Source: Theristus sp. LFF4_11
Taxonomy: Eukaryota; Nematoda; Chromadorea; Monhysterida; Xyalidae
DNA length: 64,000 bases
Assembly (NCBI GenBank): GCA_030248135.1
Contig: JASANC010000628.1
Coordinates: 43,719 to 107,718 of the forward strand
Reading direction: 5' to 3'
The stretch's first letter is position 1, and the number at the start of each line of letters is the position of its first letter. A model generated the notes under the pieces. The model was not told the DNA's origin and searched no databases. It saw nothing but the letters and a program-made list of their open reading frames with translations. This document shows, in pieces, positions 51,101 through 57,003 of this stretch. A program made the translations under genes and the position numbers.

Positions 51101-51743
51101 ACGCGCGCTCACTTGCAGCGACACACGACAGCAACCAAGGCGGTGTAGCCGGGGTGGTCGGTGGTGGGGCGGAGCTGACGACGTACGACGCGGTGGGCGG
51201 AGTCGGCGGCGCCACGACCGCTGCCATTGGCCGCCCGCTGCTGCAGCCCGGCGGTGTGCCGTTGGAGCAGACACAACAACAACAACAACAACAACAACAG
51301 GGTGTTCAGCAGTCGGGCGCGGAGATCTTGAACAAGAAGGCGTTGTTGGTGATACAGAGGATCAAGGATAAATTGGATGGCAAGTGCTTGGTTTAGTTGG
51401 AAAGGTGTTATTTTAAGTGTGATGTGTACGCTCGTTTATTTACAGATTGGCTGCGTTTTTCAATCGATTCTTTGATCGAAATTGGTTTAATTTGATCTAA
51501 TCAATTTCGTCGGCAGACGACTGAAAAGTAATGCGACGCTGGTCGGTGCAAAGTTGACTGTGGCGTTTGTAAACGTTTTTTAAAAGCATTAAAACAGAGA
51601 CTTTTCATGGTTGATTGTTTCCAGGTCGCGATTTCGCCGGCAAAGAGTGCGACGTGCCGGAGCAAGTACGACGACTGATTGAGCAGGCGACCTCGCACGA
51701 GAATCTGTGCCAGTGCTACACCGGATGGTGCCCATTTTGGTGA
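12778..51743 (+). CDS. TOR: Serine/threonine-protein kinase TOR (mTOR orthologue), complete
   Basis: Catalytic subunit of TORC1/TORC2, the nutrient- and growth-factor-responsive kinase complexes that control translation, autophagy and growth. I reconstruct 59 coding exons totalling 8142 nt, about 2713 residues; human mTOR is 2549. The order is N-terminal HEAT repeats, FAT, FRB, PI3K-like kinase and FATC, all recognisable along their length (see the segment entries for exon coordinates). The start ATG at 12778 is chosen because the first exon runs in frame from it into the conserved [13 protein letters not shown] / CDRKAGIL segment. The stop at 51741-51743 follows the canonical FATC end [11 protein letters not shown]. 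Extra length relative to human comes from a Ser/Pro-rich exon 11, Gln-rich exons 43-44 and a Gly/Gln-rich exon 58. Introns are GT-AG except intron 58 (GC-AG). Introns 36 and 39 host probable nested genes. Confidence 0.97.
15662..16143. mobile_element. 482-bp non-autonomous hAT-like element in TOR intron 7
   Basis: Terminal inverted repeats CATAGTTGTTC / GAACAACTATG are flanked by perfect 8-bp target duplications GCACGGGA (15654-15661 and 16144-16151). Eight-base duplications fit the hAT superfamily. The interior has GATAGATAGCTGG-type repeats, G runs near the left end and a long C run near the right end (about 16100-16130). There is no coding capacity. It inserts 23 bp after the exon-7 donor. 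Confidence 0.8.
21734..21923 (+). mobile_element. tRNA-derived SINE (family S2) in TOR intron 16
   Basis: The head GCTCGTAGCCTGGTGGTAGT has the form of a tRNA D-arm/A box, followed by the B box GGGTTCGAGCCCC. The 3' end is CATCGCCTAAAAATCCCAAC followed by an (AAC)n tail. The last 80 bp reappear in antisense at the right edge of the window (63924-64000). Confidence 0.8.
22434..22640 (+). repeat. R200 dispersed repeat in TOR intron 17
   Basis: Starts 8 bp after the exon-17 donor with TCTTTTATTTTGGTCCCGGG and carries CCACATAAAGATTGAAACTAG near its end. Same orientation as the copy at 8705-8905. Confidence 0.75.
23110..23183. repeat. (GTT)n microsatellite
   Basis: About 24 GTT units starting 18 bp after the TOR exon-18 donor. 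It reads as the expanded (AAC)n tail of the adjoining antisense SINE-like repeat. Confidence 0.95.
23184..23290 (-). mobile_element. SINE-like repeat (family S5), antisense
   Basis: ATTCATGGCCCAGGATGGGA, GGCCGATCGAGCGG and GTGTAGGAGCTGCGTCGTT recur in the same order at 31404-31502. Both copies follow GTT-type sequence on the left, so in their own sense they end in (AAC)n, like families S2 and S3. No tRNA head is visible. Confidence 0.6.
26165..26365. repeat. Foldback array of GAATTCCGGCCCG units in TOR intron 24
   Basis: Units of (G)AATTCCGGCCCG repeat about six times, then an unpaired centre around 26265-26290, then the reverse-complement units follow. The whole is a long imperfect hairpin. 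Flanks (GCGTCACGCCACATTACACC and GCGTTACACCACACACTCG) hint at related outer ends. Class unknown. Confidence 0.8.
27390..27545. mobile_element. CAGTCGAAC-family MITE copy (lost outer ends)
   Basis: Palindrome with CTATATGATATGCAATCAGC on the left and CAATCAGCTATTTGCATATG on the right, plus the family's central GACTCCGCTTCCACAGCAAT. Confidence 0.65.
27608..27684. mobile_element. About 75-bp palindromic MITE (CATTCATGAAGCAG family)
   Basis: Arms TTAAAGCGGCATTCATGAAG and its inverse enclose GACGCGTAGCGCGGTC. Related copies are at 40917-40990 and, partly, 7008-7050 and 38265-38290. Confidence 0.75.
30120..30172. repeat. (GATT)n microsatellite in TOR intron 31
   Basis: Nearly perfect run of about twelve TTGA/GATT units. 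Confidence 0.95.
31404..31502 (-). mobile_element. SINE-like repeat (family S5), antisense, TOR intron 34
   Basis: Second copy of the S5 repeat, with TTCATGGCCCAGATGGGAAA and GTAGGAGCTGCGTCGTT. Short GTTGTTGCTG sequence precedes it, the remnant of an (AAC)n tail. Confidence 0.6.
31655..31830. mobile_element. CAGTCGAAC-family MITE copy
   Basis: Palindrome with ACCAGCTGATTGGTTAGTTG on the left and ACCAACCAATCAGCTAGTTG on the right around CACGTGA and CATCACGTGATC. The outer ends have diverged. Confidence 0.65.
32195..32223 (+). other. Partial duplicate of TOR exon 36 start with in-frame stop
   Basis: GCGACTGGTCGTCAATGGCC closely matches the start of the true exon 36 at 32352 (GCGACTGGTCGGCCATGTCC). 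In the TOR frame it reads GDWSSMAEY and then TGA at 32221-32223. It is preceded by a good acceptor (CCTTTTTAG), whereas the true exon 36 uses a weak one (GCATTGAG). It may be a decayed duplicate or a used poison exon. Confidence 0.65.
32589..32759. mobile_element. CAGTCGAAC-family MITE
   Basis: Left end CAGTCGAACTCTACATTG; right end ATAATTTGGAGTTCGATTG. Palindromic interior with GCATGCATACCGTAATCCC near the right arm. Confidence 0.75.
33018..33163. repeat. Foldback repeat, GGCCCGTTCATAC family
   Basis: Left end AAAGGCCCGTTCATACTGAC; right end GTCAGTATGAACGGGCGTTA. The interior has a (GTGCC)n run. Relatives are at 46117-46244, 46252-46375 and 35624-35798. Confidence 0.7.
33244..35918 (-). CDS. 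Secreted CAP/SCP-domain protein with C-terminal ShKT domain, nested in TOR intron 36
   Basis: Probable secreted cysteine-rich CAP superfamily protein (CRISP/Ag5/PR-1 fold; roles in the family range from lipid binding to venom components). Exons on the minus strand: 35829-35918, 35406-35510, 35060-35126, 34311-34483, 33895-33980, 33681-33796, 33244-33362. They total 756 nt, 251 residues plus stop, and phases agree throughout. The start [20 protein letters not shown] looks like a signal peptide. CAP landmarks are [29 protein letters not shown]-x3-[12 protein letters not shown] and the signature [17 protein letters not shown], supplying the His, Glu and His of the CAP cavity. A Cys-rich hinge ([20 protein letters not shown]) precedes a ShKT domain with six cysteines ending CYKECGYC. 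It lies entirely inside a 4.2-kb TOR intron, antisense to TOR. The domain call is strong; expression is not shown by sequence. Confidence 0.88.
34658..34812. mobile_element. CAGTCGAAC-related palindromic MITE inside CAP gene intron
   Basis: Arms TTGCCTGATTGGTTGGTTACG and GTAATCAACCAATCAGC face each other. The outer ends differ from the main family (TAATTTGTAGTGG and CTACAAAT). Confidence 0.5.
34898..35015 (+). repeat. Uninterrupted copy of the 2506-2846 repeat
   Basis: Same order as the 2.5-kb copy but without the TcMar-like insert, so it works as an empty site for that element. Confidence 0.7.
35190..35350. mobile_element. CAGTCGAAC-family MITE
   Basis: Left end CAGTCGAACTCTAAATTATA; right end TTTAGGGTTCGACTG. 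Inner inverted GTCACGTGATGCGTGCTTTC and GAAAGCATGCGTCACGTGG. Lies inside the CAP gene between exons 2 and 3. Confidence 0.8.
35624..35798. repeat. Foldback repeat related to the GGCCCGTTCATAC family
   Basis: The ends GAGCGCCATTCATGG and ATGAATGGGCCTTTA are weakly inverted. GCGCGC-rich arms lie around 35650-35670 and 35750-35780. The copy sits just before exon 1 donor of the CAP gene on its strand. Confidence 0.5.
37247..38037. mobile_element. 791-bp foldback element in TOR intron 37, next to exon 38 acceptor
   Basis: Ends CAGTCGAACTCAATAAAATG and GTGAGTTCGACTG, bounded by TA at 37245-37246 and 38038-38039. The arms include AATCAGCTGATTGGTCGGCC, GCTGCTCACACTCCGCACC and CAGCACCTTTT/ATTTTTAGCA blocks in inverse order. 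Further in, it has GACGACGACGACAACGTCGT and its inverse. Longest member of the CAGTCGAAC family. The centre (about 37530-37780) looks unrelated to the arms. Confidence 0.8.
38815..38950 (-). mobile_element. SINE 3' fragment (S1-related)
   Basis: TTTTGGAAACCCGGACGGTACTAAAACTCCGG-type block (38826-38862) matches the S1 3' region. A GTTGTTGGTG-like tail follows. Confidence 0.5.
39030..39110. repeat. Right half of a CAGTCGAAC-family MITE
   Basis: CTGCACAGAATGCATGCATC followed by GCCAATCAGCAAGTTGCATA matches the right arm of copies such as 56221-56374. The left arm is missing. Confidence 0.5.
39215..39312 (+). mobile_element. SINE family S1, 3' part, sense
   Basis: Reverse complement of positions 10-110: CCAGAGCCGAGGATAAATTG, GGCAGTATTGCCCG, then a CCAAATAAATAAT tail. 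Confidence 0.75.
39612..39988 (+). CDS. Small secreted cysteine-rich protein, nested in TOR intron 39
   Basis: Unrecognised gene. Two exons, 39612-39684 and 39783-39988, join in phase (G|AC) and give 92 residues plus stop. The N terminus [20 protein letters not shown] is a textbook signal peptide, with cleavage likely after FG. The mature part has eight cysteines in the order C-x9-CC-x3-C-x18-C-x2-C-x6-C-x7-C, and one NQT glycosylation sequon. It lies on the same strand as TOR inside a 2.1-kb TOR intron, so it would need its own promoter. The cysteine spacing suggests a disulphide-rich peptide; I cannot assign a function. A chance open frame is possible, but signal peptide plus matching splice phase argues for a gene. 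Confidence 0.55.
40165..40258. repeat. Palindromic CGGCCG array in TOR intron 39
   Basis: TACGGCCG, TTCGGCCGTTCAATGTTCGG, then GTGCGGCCGTTCATAGTACG. The block folds on itself around 40210 and resembles in design the GAATTCCGGCCCG array at 26165-26365. Confidence 0.6.
40917..40990. mobile_element. About 75-bp palindromic MITE (CATTCATGAAGCAG family)
   Basis: GGCATTCATGAAACAGTATT on the left, AATACTGCTTCATGAA on the right, centre GCGTAGC. It begins about 8 nt after the TOR exon-40 donor at 40910. Confidence 0.75.
42557..43008. mobile_element. 452-bp TIR element in TOR intron 44
   Basis: Perfect terminal inverted repeats of about 27 bp, TACCGTATTACCTCTATTAA onward to a CCCCC run, mirrored at 42982-43008. 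Subterminal blocks AAACCCCCATGGGGGTTTAT occur at both 42575 and 42890. Interior is otherwise unique with long G runs. The outermost TA may be the target duplication. No coding capacity. Confidence 0.85.
43605..43795 (-). repeat. Diverged R200 dispersed repeat in TOR intron 45
   Basis: Shares GGCAATTCAAAA, GAATTTGAATTCCCGC and a GGTCGCAGGACCAC end with the inverse of the 8705-8905 copy. Confidence 0.5.
44071..44204. mobile_element. Small MITE, CTACCGTATTTGGTCTCGA termini
   Basis: CTACCGTATTTGGTCTCGAC on the left; GTGTCGAGAGCAAATTTGTG and a GTACCGTAG end on the right. Related to 5819-5979. Confidence 0.65.
44770..45716 (+). other. TOR: TOR exons 48-50: FKBP12-rapamycin binding (FRB) domain
   Basis: Exons 44770-44840, 45115-45226 and 45582-45716, about residues 2141-2246. 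The four-helix FRB domain is nearly intact: [19 protein letters not shown], then [20 protein letters not shown] and [19 protein letters not shown]. Positions equivalent to human Ser2035, Phe2039, Trp2101, Tyr2105 and Phe2108 are kept, with Asp2102 replaced by Glu. By homology this TOR should still bind FKBP12-rapamycin; that is an inference. The conserved serine codon is split by intron 48. Confidence 0.92.
45425..45545. repeat. CAGTCGAAC-family MITE, degraded copy
   Basis: The right arm CACCAACCAATCAGTTAATTG with GCATATGATATGG is clear; the left arm is mostly gone. It ends about 35 bp before the TOR exon-50 acceptor. Confidence 0.5.
46117..46244. repeat. Foldback repeat, GGCCCGTTCATAC-type, first of two in TOR intron 51
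   Basis: AAAGGCCTCGTTTATACCAG on the left pairs with CTGGTATAGACGGGCCTC on the right; a TGTATGCGTATACGG arm follows. Begins 12 bp after the exon-51 donor. Confidence 0.7.
46252..46375. repeat. Foldback repeat, GGCCCGTTCATAC-type, second of two
   Basis: AAGGCCCCGTTCATACGGAC on the left, GTCCGCATGAACGGGCGTC on the right. Only 7 bp from the previous copy. Confidence 0.7.
46741..48290 (+). mobile_element. Degenerate hAT transposon, 1550 bp, at the TOR exon-52 splice donor
   Basis: Terminal inverted repeats TAGGGATGGA / TCCATCCCTA lie between perfect 8-bp target duplications CATACAAG (46733-46740 and 48291-48298). Both ends carry (TCCGGATTCCGG)-type subterminal arrays (about 46755-46860 and 48185-48285). 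The interior keeps the 3' part of a hAT transposase gene. The first duplication overlaps the last codons of TOR exon 52, so the element starts at the second base of the intron. Confidence 0.9.
47290..48038 (+). pseudogene. hAT transposase, C-terminal remnant, frameshifted
   Basis: Three reading frames in turn show hAT-type transposase. The first (about 47305-47745) has [17 protein letters not shown] and [13 protein letters not shown], like the RNase-H-fold region of ZBED/hAT proteins. The second (47743 on) has [14 protein letters not shown] and LMLDFW. The third (47865-48038) has the hATC dimerisation motif [18 protein letters not shown] and ends at a TGA. At least two frameshifts and the missing 5' half show that it is dead. 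Confidence 0.85.
49356..49697 (+). mobile_element. Full-length tRNA-derived SINE (family S3) with 14-bp target duplication, TOR intron 54
   Basis: Perfect direct repeats ATGAGAAACTCGTA at 49342-49355 and 49698-49711 bound the element. The head has TGGCTCAGTGGATAGCACTT (A-box type) and the B box GGGTTCGAATCCG at 49408-49420. The tail is CAACAAACAACAACAAC. Such duplications are the mark of LINE-driven retroposition. The perfect repeats suggest a fairly recent insertion. Confidence 0.92.
50934..51083. repeat. 25-bp tandem repeat, six units, in TOR intron 57
   Basis: Unit TGAATGAGTGCCAAAAAGAG plus TTCCA, six copies with one mismatch in the first (CCG for CCA). The array ends 35 bp before the exon-58 acceptor. 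Confidence 0.95.
51380..51385 (+). other. GC-AG splice donor of TOR intron 58
   Basis: Exon 58 must end at 51379 (AAATTGGATG) to join the next exon in phase and give DKLDGRDFAGK, the equivalent of human DKLTGRDFS. The intron begins GCAAGT, the usual GC-AG donor consensus, and ends TTCCAG at 51624. No GT nearby keeps the frame. Confidence 0.85.
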
Positions 51744-52565
51744 TTTCCGGGGCAGAAAAGGCCAACTTGCGCTCAAAAACTTGTGCTTTTTTGGGGTAAA
51801 AGTCCGCGTCTGACTGAAGACCAGACACTCTGTTTTCTTGTTTCATTTAACGTCACAAACAAGCACACGCGCACACATGCGATATCGCGGAGGTGCACGA
51901 GTCCTGCCAGTATGTTTGTTTGCCAGTGCCAGTGTGTTTGTTTGTGAGCGTGCAGAATTACTGTGTTATCAATGCAATGCCTTCATACTGGGACGTTTGA
52001 TCTTGTTATGTTTAGTGGTTTTTTAGAACAACACTTTTGTGGTTGATTTGTTCCATCATTCCGTTCTCTGTTCTGGGTTTATGATTATTGTTCGTTTTGA
52101 TTTGATTGATATTTTGCGGGTTGAAACAATTATTAGTTGTGTGAACGTAGAACTGTGCTCTTTTTTCTCATGAACGTCTTCACAGTGTTTGCATTTCACA
52201 GTTTTGTATATTTCTAAGTTTTATGAAAACTTCCATAGATTATTATAGTTGTGTTATTAGTTTTATGACCTTGTTTGTTGTTTCATGTGGTGCCTTCATT
52301 TATCCCAGTGTAATTTTGGCGATTGATTCATTGGCTGGAAGAGAAAAATGCAGCAGCTTTTTCGACAGAACACAATTGTTATTGTTAACAGAAAACCAAT
52401 TAAGTGCAAGAAACTAAAAAATAAAATTGTGTATATTTAATCGGCTGGCTTCCAACAAAAAATGTCGTAGGATGGTCTTGAAGCCATGGTGTATTTTGAT
52501 CTTGAAAACATTACGAAAAACCCTCGATACTGTTTCTTTCGTTCGCTTCAGACGAACCCGATACC
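51744..52565 (+). other. TOR 3' UTR and short intergenic gap
   Basis: AT-rich sequence without a convincing exon. AATAAA at 52420-52425 is a candidate TOR polyadenylation signal, 677 nt after the stop. An AG acceptor-like TTCGCTTCAG at 52542-52551 precedes the next start codon, so the next gene could have an upstream non-coding exon. Confidence 0.45.
52420..52425 (+). promoter_or_regulatory. Candidate TOR polyadenylation signal
   Basis: AATAAA 677 nt after the TOR stop and 140 bp before the next start codon. Confidence 0.4.
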
Positions 52566-55126
52566 ATGAGTGTTATTGAGCAAAAGCAATGTGTTGTGCT
52601 GATGAACAAAATTCGGAATGAATTCTGTTCGTCCAAAGAAGTGCCGGTTGAAATGGCACCGTTTGCATCATATTCTGAGATTACAGGTCAGTTTCGTTTC
52701 ACCAGTTTTTGTTTCTTTTACTATACTGTTTTTACTATACTATACTATTTCAAATACTGTTTCGATTTATCGCTCAATCGCATTGTGATTTCGAGTTCGA
52801 GACCGCTGGTTGGTAAAGTACCCAGTCTGTAAGATGTCGAAACGAAAGCTGTCCGGTTTTCTTCAAGTTGATCAACTCGTGAGCTTGTTCTGGGCGATTT
52901 GTGACGGCGTTCTGGAGCACCCTGCTAGTGCTGGCCTGAGTGCAAATGAAAACCGCAACAAAGTGCCGCTCGGACAAGAACTGTCGTTGGTGCTGCGGTT
53001 GATTTCGGAGGATCTACTGAAAACGGACGCAGTGATTGGTGGCATTTCGGTGGAGGTTGGACGTTCAGAGCAGTGTCGAATGACAAATTGGAGCAGTTTT
53101 TGTTTCAAGAAACACGGGTCTTGGAATTGCACTTCTAGCAATGATATGTTTGAAATTTAAATTTATGATGGCATCAAGTTTCGTGCAGACAGTTTTATCT
53201 GAGAGTGTCGAATTTCAACGTTCATAGTCCCCTTTTATTTGAAAACTTCAAAATCAATTGTTATTATTATTGACAAACTTCTAAACTTCAGGGTCTGCTC
53301 ACCCGTCAACCAGTCATCGTTTTACGCTATCTTCGACTGCTGTATAATCTGGCAGAATGCTTGAATGAAACATCGTCGAAAAGTGCAACTGAAACGAGGG
53401 GCAGTAGTAGCTCGTTCAATTCGACCGAATCATTTTTGGCGGGAACTTCAAAACCTGACCAACCCGGACAGAGTGAAAAGCGAGAAACTGACCATTTGAA
53501 AGCCATCGCAAAACCACCTGTACGCTCCGTGCTGTACACGCCACGAACGCAGTATAAACGAAACAAACAATGTTCTGTTCGAAAACCGTCGATTTTTGCC
53601 CCAAAAGTGACCTCAATACCGGCGGGAAGATCAAGTTTGAAGCCGGGAACTTCAACAACAATTGAAGTTCCGCCGTTACTTAGCGCTTCTGTGAGGTTGC
53701 ACCGAAAAATGGCGATAAAAGATAGAGGTGATTCTTTTCGGTGGTTCACTCCGAAACAAGTTTAGGATTGAATGGTTTACAAAAAAGCGATGGAGTTTCA
53801 AACAGTTACTGTCCATGCTACAACACAGCGTCGCTCGGGCATGCAACACGGTTATGTTGTCACACAGTCATAAACACACTTGTAACTTTGCACAACATTA
53901 TACTGTGTTAAGTAGAGTGCATGGTCTTCAGACTGGGACTTTACTGTTGAAACAAGTTGAAATGCAATTTTCCAAAAAAACGTTTCTTTCAGTGTCGGCG
54001 ATACAAAGACAGCAAACTCGAGAAGACCAGCGTGGGCGTCTGCTTGTGTTTCCACGGTCGCCAGCTGCTCAACAAACGCAACCGCCAGTGTTGGCGTCTC
54101 CGTTTCGACGACATGTGGTGCGTGAAAAACGTCGCGCTTTTTTCTGAATATTATCTGGATATCTGACTTTTCTTCACAAATCTGCCATGGGCTTACGAAC
54201 GAAATGGTTGATCAGACGTTCAATCCGGAAATTTCGCGGAGTTTCGTAATTTTCCGTCCGTGTTTTGCAAGATCGGCTGTTGTTCATTGCCGCTATTGCA
54301 AGAAATGAAAAGCGTCGCTCGAATTTCGCGTCAGCTGGGCTGCACATCAGCGAAATGTTTGCTTCACTGGTGGTGGTGCACCGCAGCAGCTTGCGAGATC
54401 AGTCGGCTTTGGGTGTGCTTGAAATAAAAAACAACAAGAAAAACAAACTACGAACGAACATTAATTTATGCGTATGCGATACCTGTTGTCAGCACTAACC
54501 CAGAAACACCCGTCCCGAGCGCCGTCGCGTCAACTCGGAAGGCATCGAGTGTTGTCCCTTGTATACCAAGGGCCCATGGCACCGCTCGGGCGGGATTCGA
54601 TCCGTCGAGCGCTCGCGGAGTCTAACGCGCTATCACGTGGGCCACGTTGCACCTATGCATGTTCTCCTACACAGGACACCATTGAGGTGCGTCGCGCGCG
54701 GCTCGCCATCCAGAACGCCGTGCGCGCGGCACGACAACAAGCGGTCGCAACGCAACGGCACAGCAACGAGCGACGACTGCGTGAACGGAGCGCACAGAGG
54801 CGTGCGAACAGTCGACGTGAGGTACAATAGGGGTAATAGGTCGGCAGTGGGCTGCGCTTGAATTCGGCTGAGTTGATTGGTGCAGTAAGCTTGCTTTAAT
54901 CAACTTGCGTTCTTGAAATAAAATAAATGAATGAAGTCCCTTTTTTGACTTTCGTTTCTTTTTCCAGGCCACCGGACGCCTCCAGCTGCAGCAGTGGATG
55001 CAAGCGGCGAAACGAGTGGAGTCGGAAATGCTGGAGAAATATTCGGACGATCTGTTGAATGCGAAAACGACGCGACAACCGCTGAGTGTTCTGCAGAAGC
55101 TGAAAATGATGCAGCAAGTCGACTGA
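52566..55126 (+). CDS. Unassigned protein, possibly CEP95-like (N-terminal NN-CH-type, C-terminal basic helix)
   Basis: Not firmly recognised. Exons: 52566-52686, 52868-53055, 53292-53727, 53993-54121, 54272-54414, 54675-54821, 54968-55126. They total 1323 nt, 440 residues plus stop, with consistent phases. Residues 1-130 are a helical domain with LSLVLRLISEDLLKTDAVIG and PVIVLRYLRLLYNLAECL. That pattern resembles the N-terminal calponin-homology-like (NN-CH) domain of centrosomal protein CEP95; this is my inference from memory of the fold, not an alignment. A Ser/Pro-rich, probably disordered middle (exon 3) follows. The end is a strongly basic long helix (VRRARLAIQNAVRAARQQAV, then ERRLRERSAQRRANSRRE), then LQQWMQAAKRVESEMLEKYS, suggesting a coiled coil. 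The exon 4/5 junction is the least certain. It could start upstream. Confidence 0.6.
54560..54650 (-). mobile_element. tRNA-derived SINE head fragment (family S4), antisense
   Basis: On the minus strand GTGGCCCACGTGATAGCGCG (A-box type) is followed by GGATCGAATCCCG (B-box type) at the usual spacing. It lies just before the acceptor of exon 6 of the adjoining gene. Confidence 0.55.
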
Positions 55127-56220
55127 GGATTCATTTCGTCTTCGGATTTTTTTATTTTTGTATTTTTTCCTCATTCAGGGATTTGTACTTTGTTGAACGG
55201 AACTTTGTTCACCGCATTATTTGTGCAGTTTACAAACAAACACACTGGCGCATACGCACGCGATATTATCCCAGCACCCGTTCCAGCATATCTGTCACTA
55301 ACTCTTTGATGTTTTTATGTGAACGTTTTTTTGGCAAACATTTATGTATGGTTCCGCCCATTAAAACTCAGATAATGTATGTATGCCCTGTGTTGACAAA
55401 TGTTGGGTGGGACAAAATGTGTTTGCGTCTAGTGTGTCTCTGCAACTTCACTGTGTTATAATCGGAGTGCAATGCCTTCAGACAAGGGCTTTCGCAGATT
55501 GGTTGTATCTGAAGTTGCTGTTTTTCTCATGGGTTTTAACAAACGCACTCAAACGCTCAATCAGCAACCGATTTGGTTGAAACTGTATTACTGAAATCAA
55601 CAATTCATTGACATTGGAGGATTGGTTGGCGGTATCATGTTTTGGCGACCATCGAACTGACCATTATTGTTTTTTTAAACGTGTCTTTTTATCGGTGATG
55701 TTTCACGTACGGTACTTCAAGGACATTTTTTGGATACAGGTATTGCGGAGAATTATTTACTTGCGGCGTATTTTAAAAACATTTTTGATAGGCGAAGCAA
55801 GCGCTTTTTGCTCCGTCTGGTAGCCATACTTTTTGTGTTGTGATTGAAGTGACAAAACGCGATCCAACTGACATTAAAAATTATAATTTACTGACAGCGT
55901 TTTGAATGGAATCATCTTTCTTTTTCGGTTCACTTCAACAAGCACAAGTTTACTAGAGCAACTGAATTGCTGAAAGCAACTTTTCAAAATGCGCCATCTC
56001 TGTCTCCTCAAATCTATTTAACTTATCGAATGACCACTTTTTTCACAGAAAAACATGTGGATATTGGTGATGTTTCACTCGTGGTACGAAACAACGCATT
56101 TGGAAAAAGAATACTGGTGTATTTATACGCATGGTGTTTTTACATTAAGAACTCTTTTTGACGGACGAAGCAATCTTTCATTTGCTCCGCCTGGCAATGG
56201 CAATATTCGATTCGCGCCTA

Positions 56221-56374
56221 CAGTCGAACTCTAAATTATAGTGCAACTAGCTGATTGGTTGGTGGTCACGTGACGCATGGATTATGCAAACCAAACTCCG
56301 CCTCCACAGCAATTCTTGCACAGAATGCATGCATCAACCAGTCAGCTAGTTGGATGTGTTATGGAGTTAGACTG
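56221..56374. mobile_element. CAGTCGAAC-family MITE with TA duplication
   Basis: CAGTCGAACTCTAAATTATA on the left, TTATGGAGTTAGACTG on the right, TA on both sides (56219-56220, 56375-56376). Arms contain AGCTGATTGGTTGGTGGTCA. One of the clearest copies. Confidence 0.82.
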
Positions 56375-57003
56375 TACTTTCGAGTTCGCAAATGGAGTGG
56401 CCCTATGAGTCGAGTTTCGAGTGTGATCACTGAAAACCCACTTTTTCTCTACCAATCAAAATTGAAAAGTCTGTTCAAGTTTCGAGCATTTTGCAGTTTC
56501 GCAATCAGAAAACGTAGAGCGAAACGCAAACAGTTCTTTGAAGAAGAAAAAGCTCCTTTCAGCTTCTCTACTGTTGGAATAAAAGAGTTTCGAAATGTTT
56601 TATTGACTCACAGAGCAAGCACTGGGTATTCAACAAGCTCGCGCCACCACATTTGTTTCCAGCTCGGGCGCTCGTTTTAGCATTTTCAACTGTGTAATTT
56701 CACGAAGCAATTCGCTTGTTACCCAGATAACAGAACGAAGTTCTCTGGTGTGACCGGTCTGCTGGCTGAAAACCACTCGCAGATCAGGGCAATGACGGCA
56801 AACACAGTTTTCAAGAGTACACTCACTGACGTGGTCTGCTTTTTTTGTTCTGACGTGTCGTTTGCAACTTTTGCCAAGACAAAAATTGTTAGCAACACGT
56901 GTTCTTTCGGAGTTTCACAAGTCGAAGACCATTTGAAATTTAGAGTAAGCGTCGTATTCTGGTTGTAATAGTGCCATAATCAAAACCAACTGAAAAAAAC
57001 ATG

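Larger units (their letters stand above)
45930..51743 (+). other. TOR: TOR exons 51-59: PI3K-like kinase and FATC domains
   Basis: Exons: 45930-46104, 46597-46739, 48502-48642, 49084-49289, 49921-50068, 50194-50332, 50562-50633, 51119-51379, 51625-51743. Kinase landmarks: [13 protein letters not shown] and [16 protein letters not shown] (N lobe), [20 protein letters not shown] with the ATP-site lysine, the catalytic loop [15 protein letters not shown], and the metal-binding HIDFGD with DFG at about residues 2486-2488. [13 protein letters not shown] follows. Exon 58 inserts a Gly-rich stretch and a run of nine Gln encoded by (CAA)n/(CAG). The FATC domain ends in [16 protein letters not shown]. 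All catalytic residues are present, so the kinase should be active. Confidence 0.95.

Noticed and set aside
50829..51227. Minus-strand frame encoding repeated [18 protein letters not shown] peptides
   Set aside because: It is only the translation of the 25-bp tandem array and the antisense of TOR exon 58. The repeat is not a protein family I know and lies in an intron.
53957..54166. Alternative frame in exon 4 of the CEP95-like gene (CRRYKDSKLEKTS)
   Set aside because: It looks exon-like, but its phase does not fit the preceding exon end; the chosen frame keeps phase on both sides. Some doubt remains.
56255..56680. 141-residue plus-strand frame
   Set aside because: Begins inside a MITE and shows no recognisable domain or splice support.
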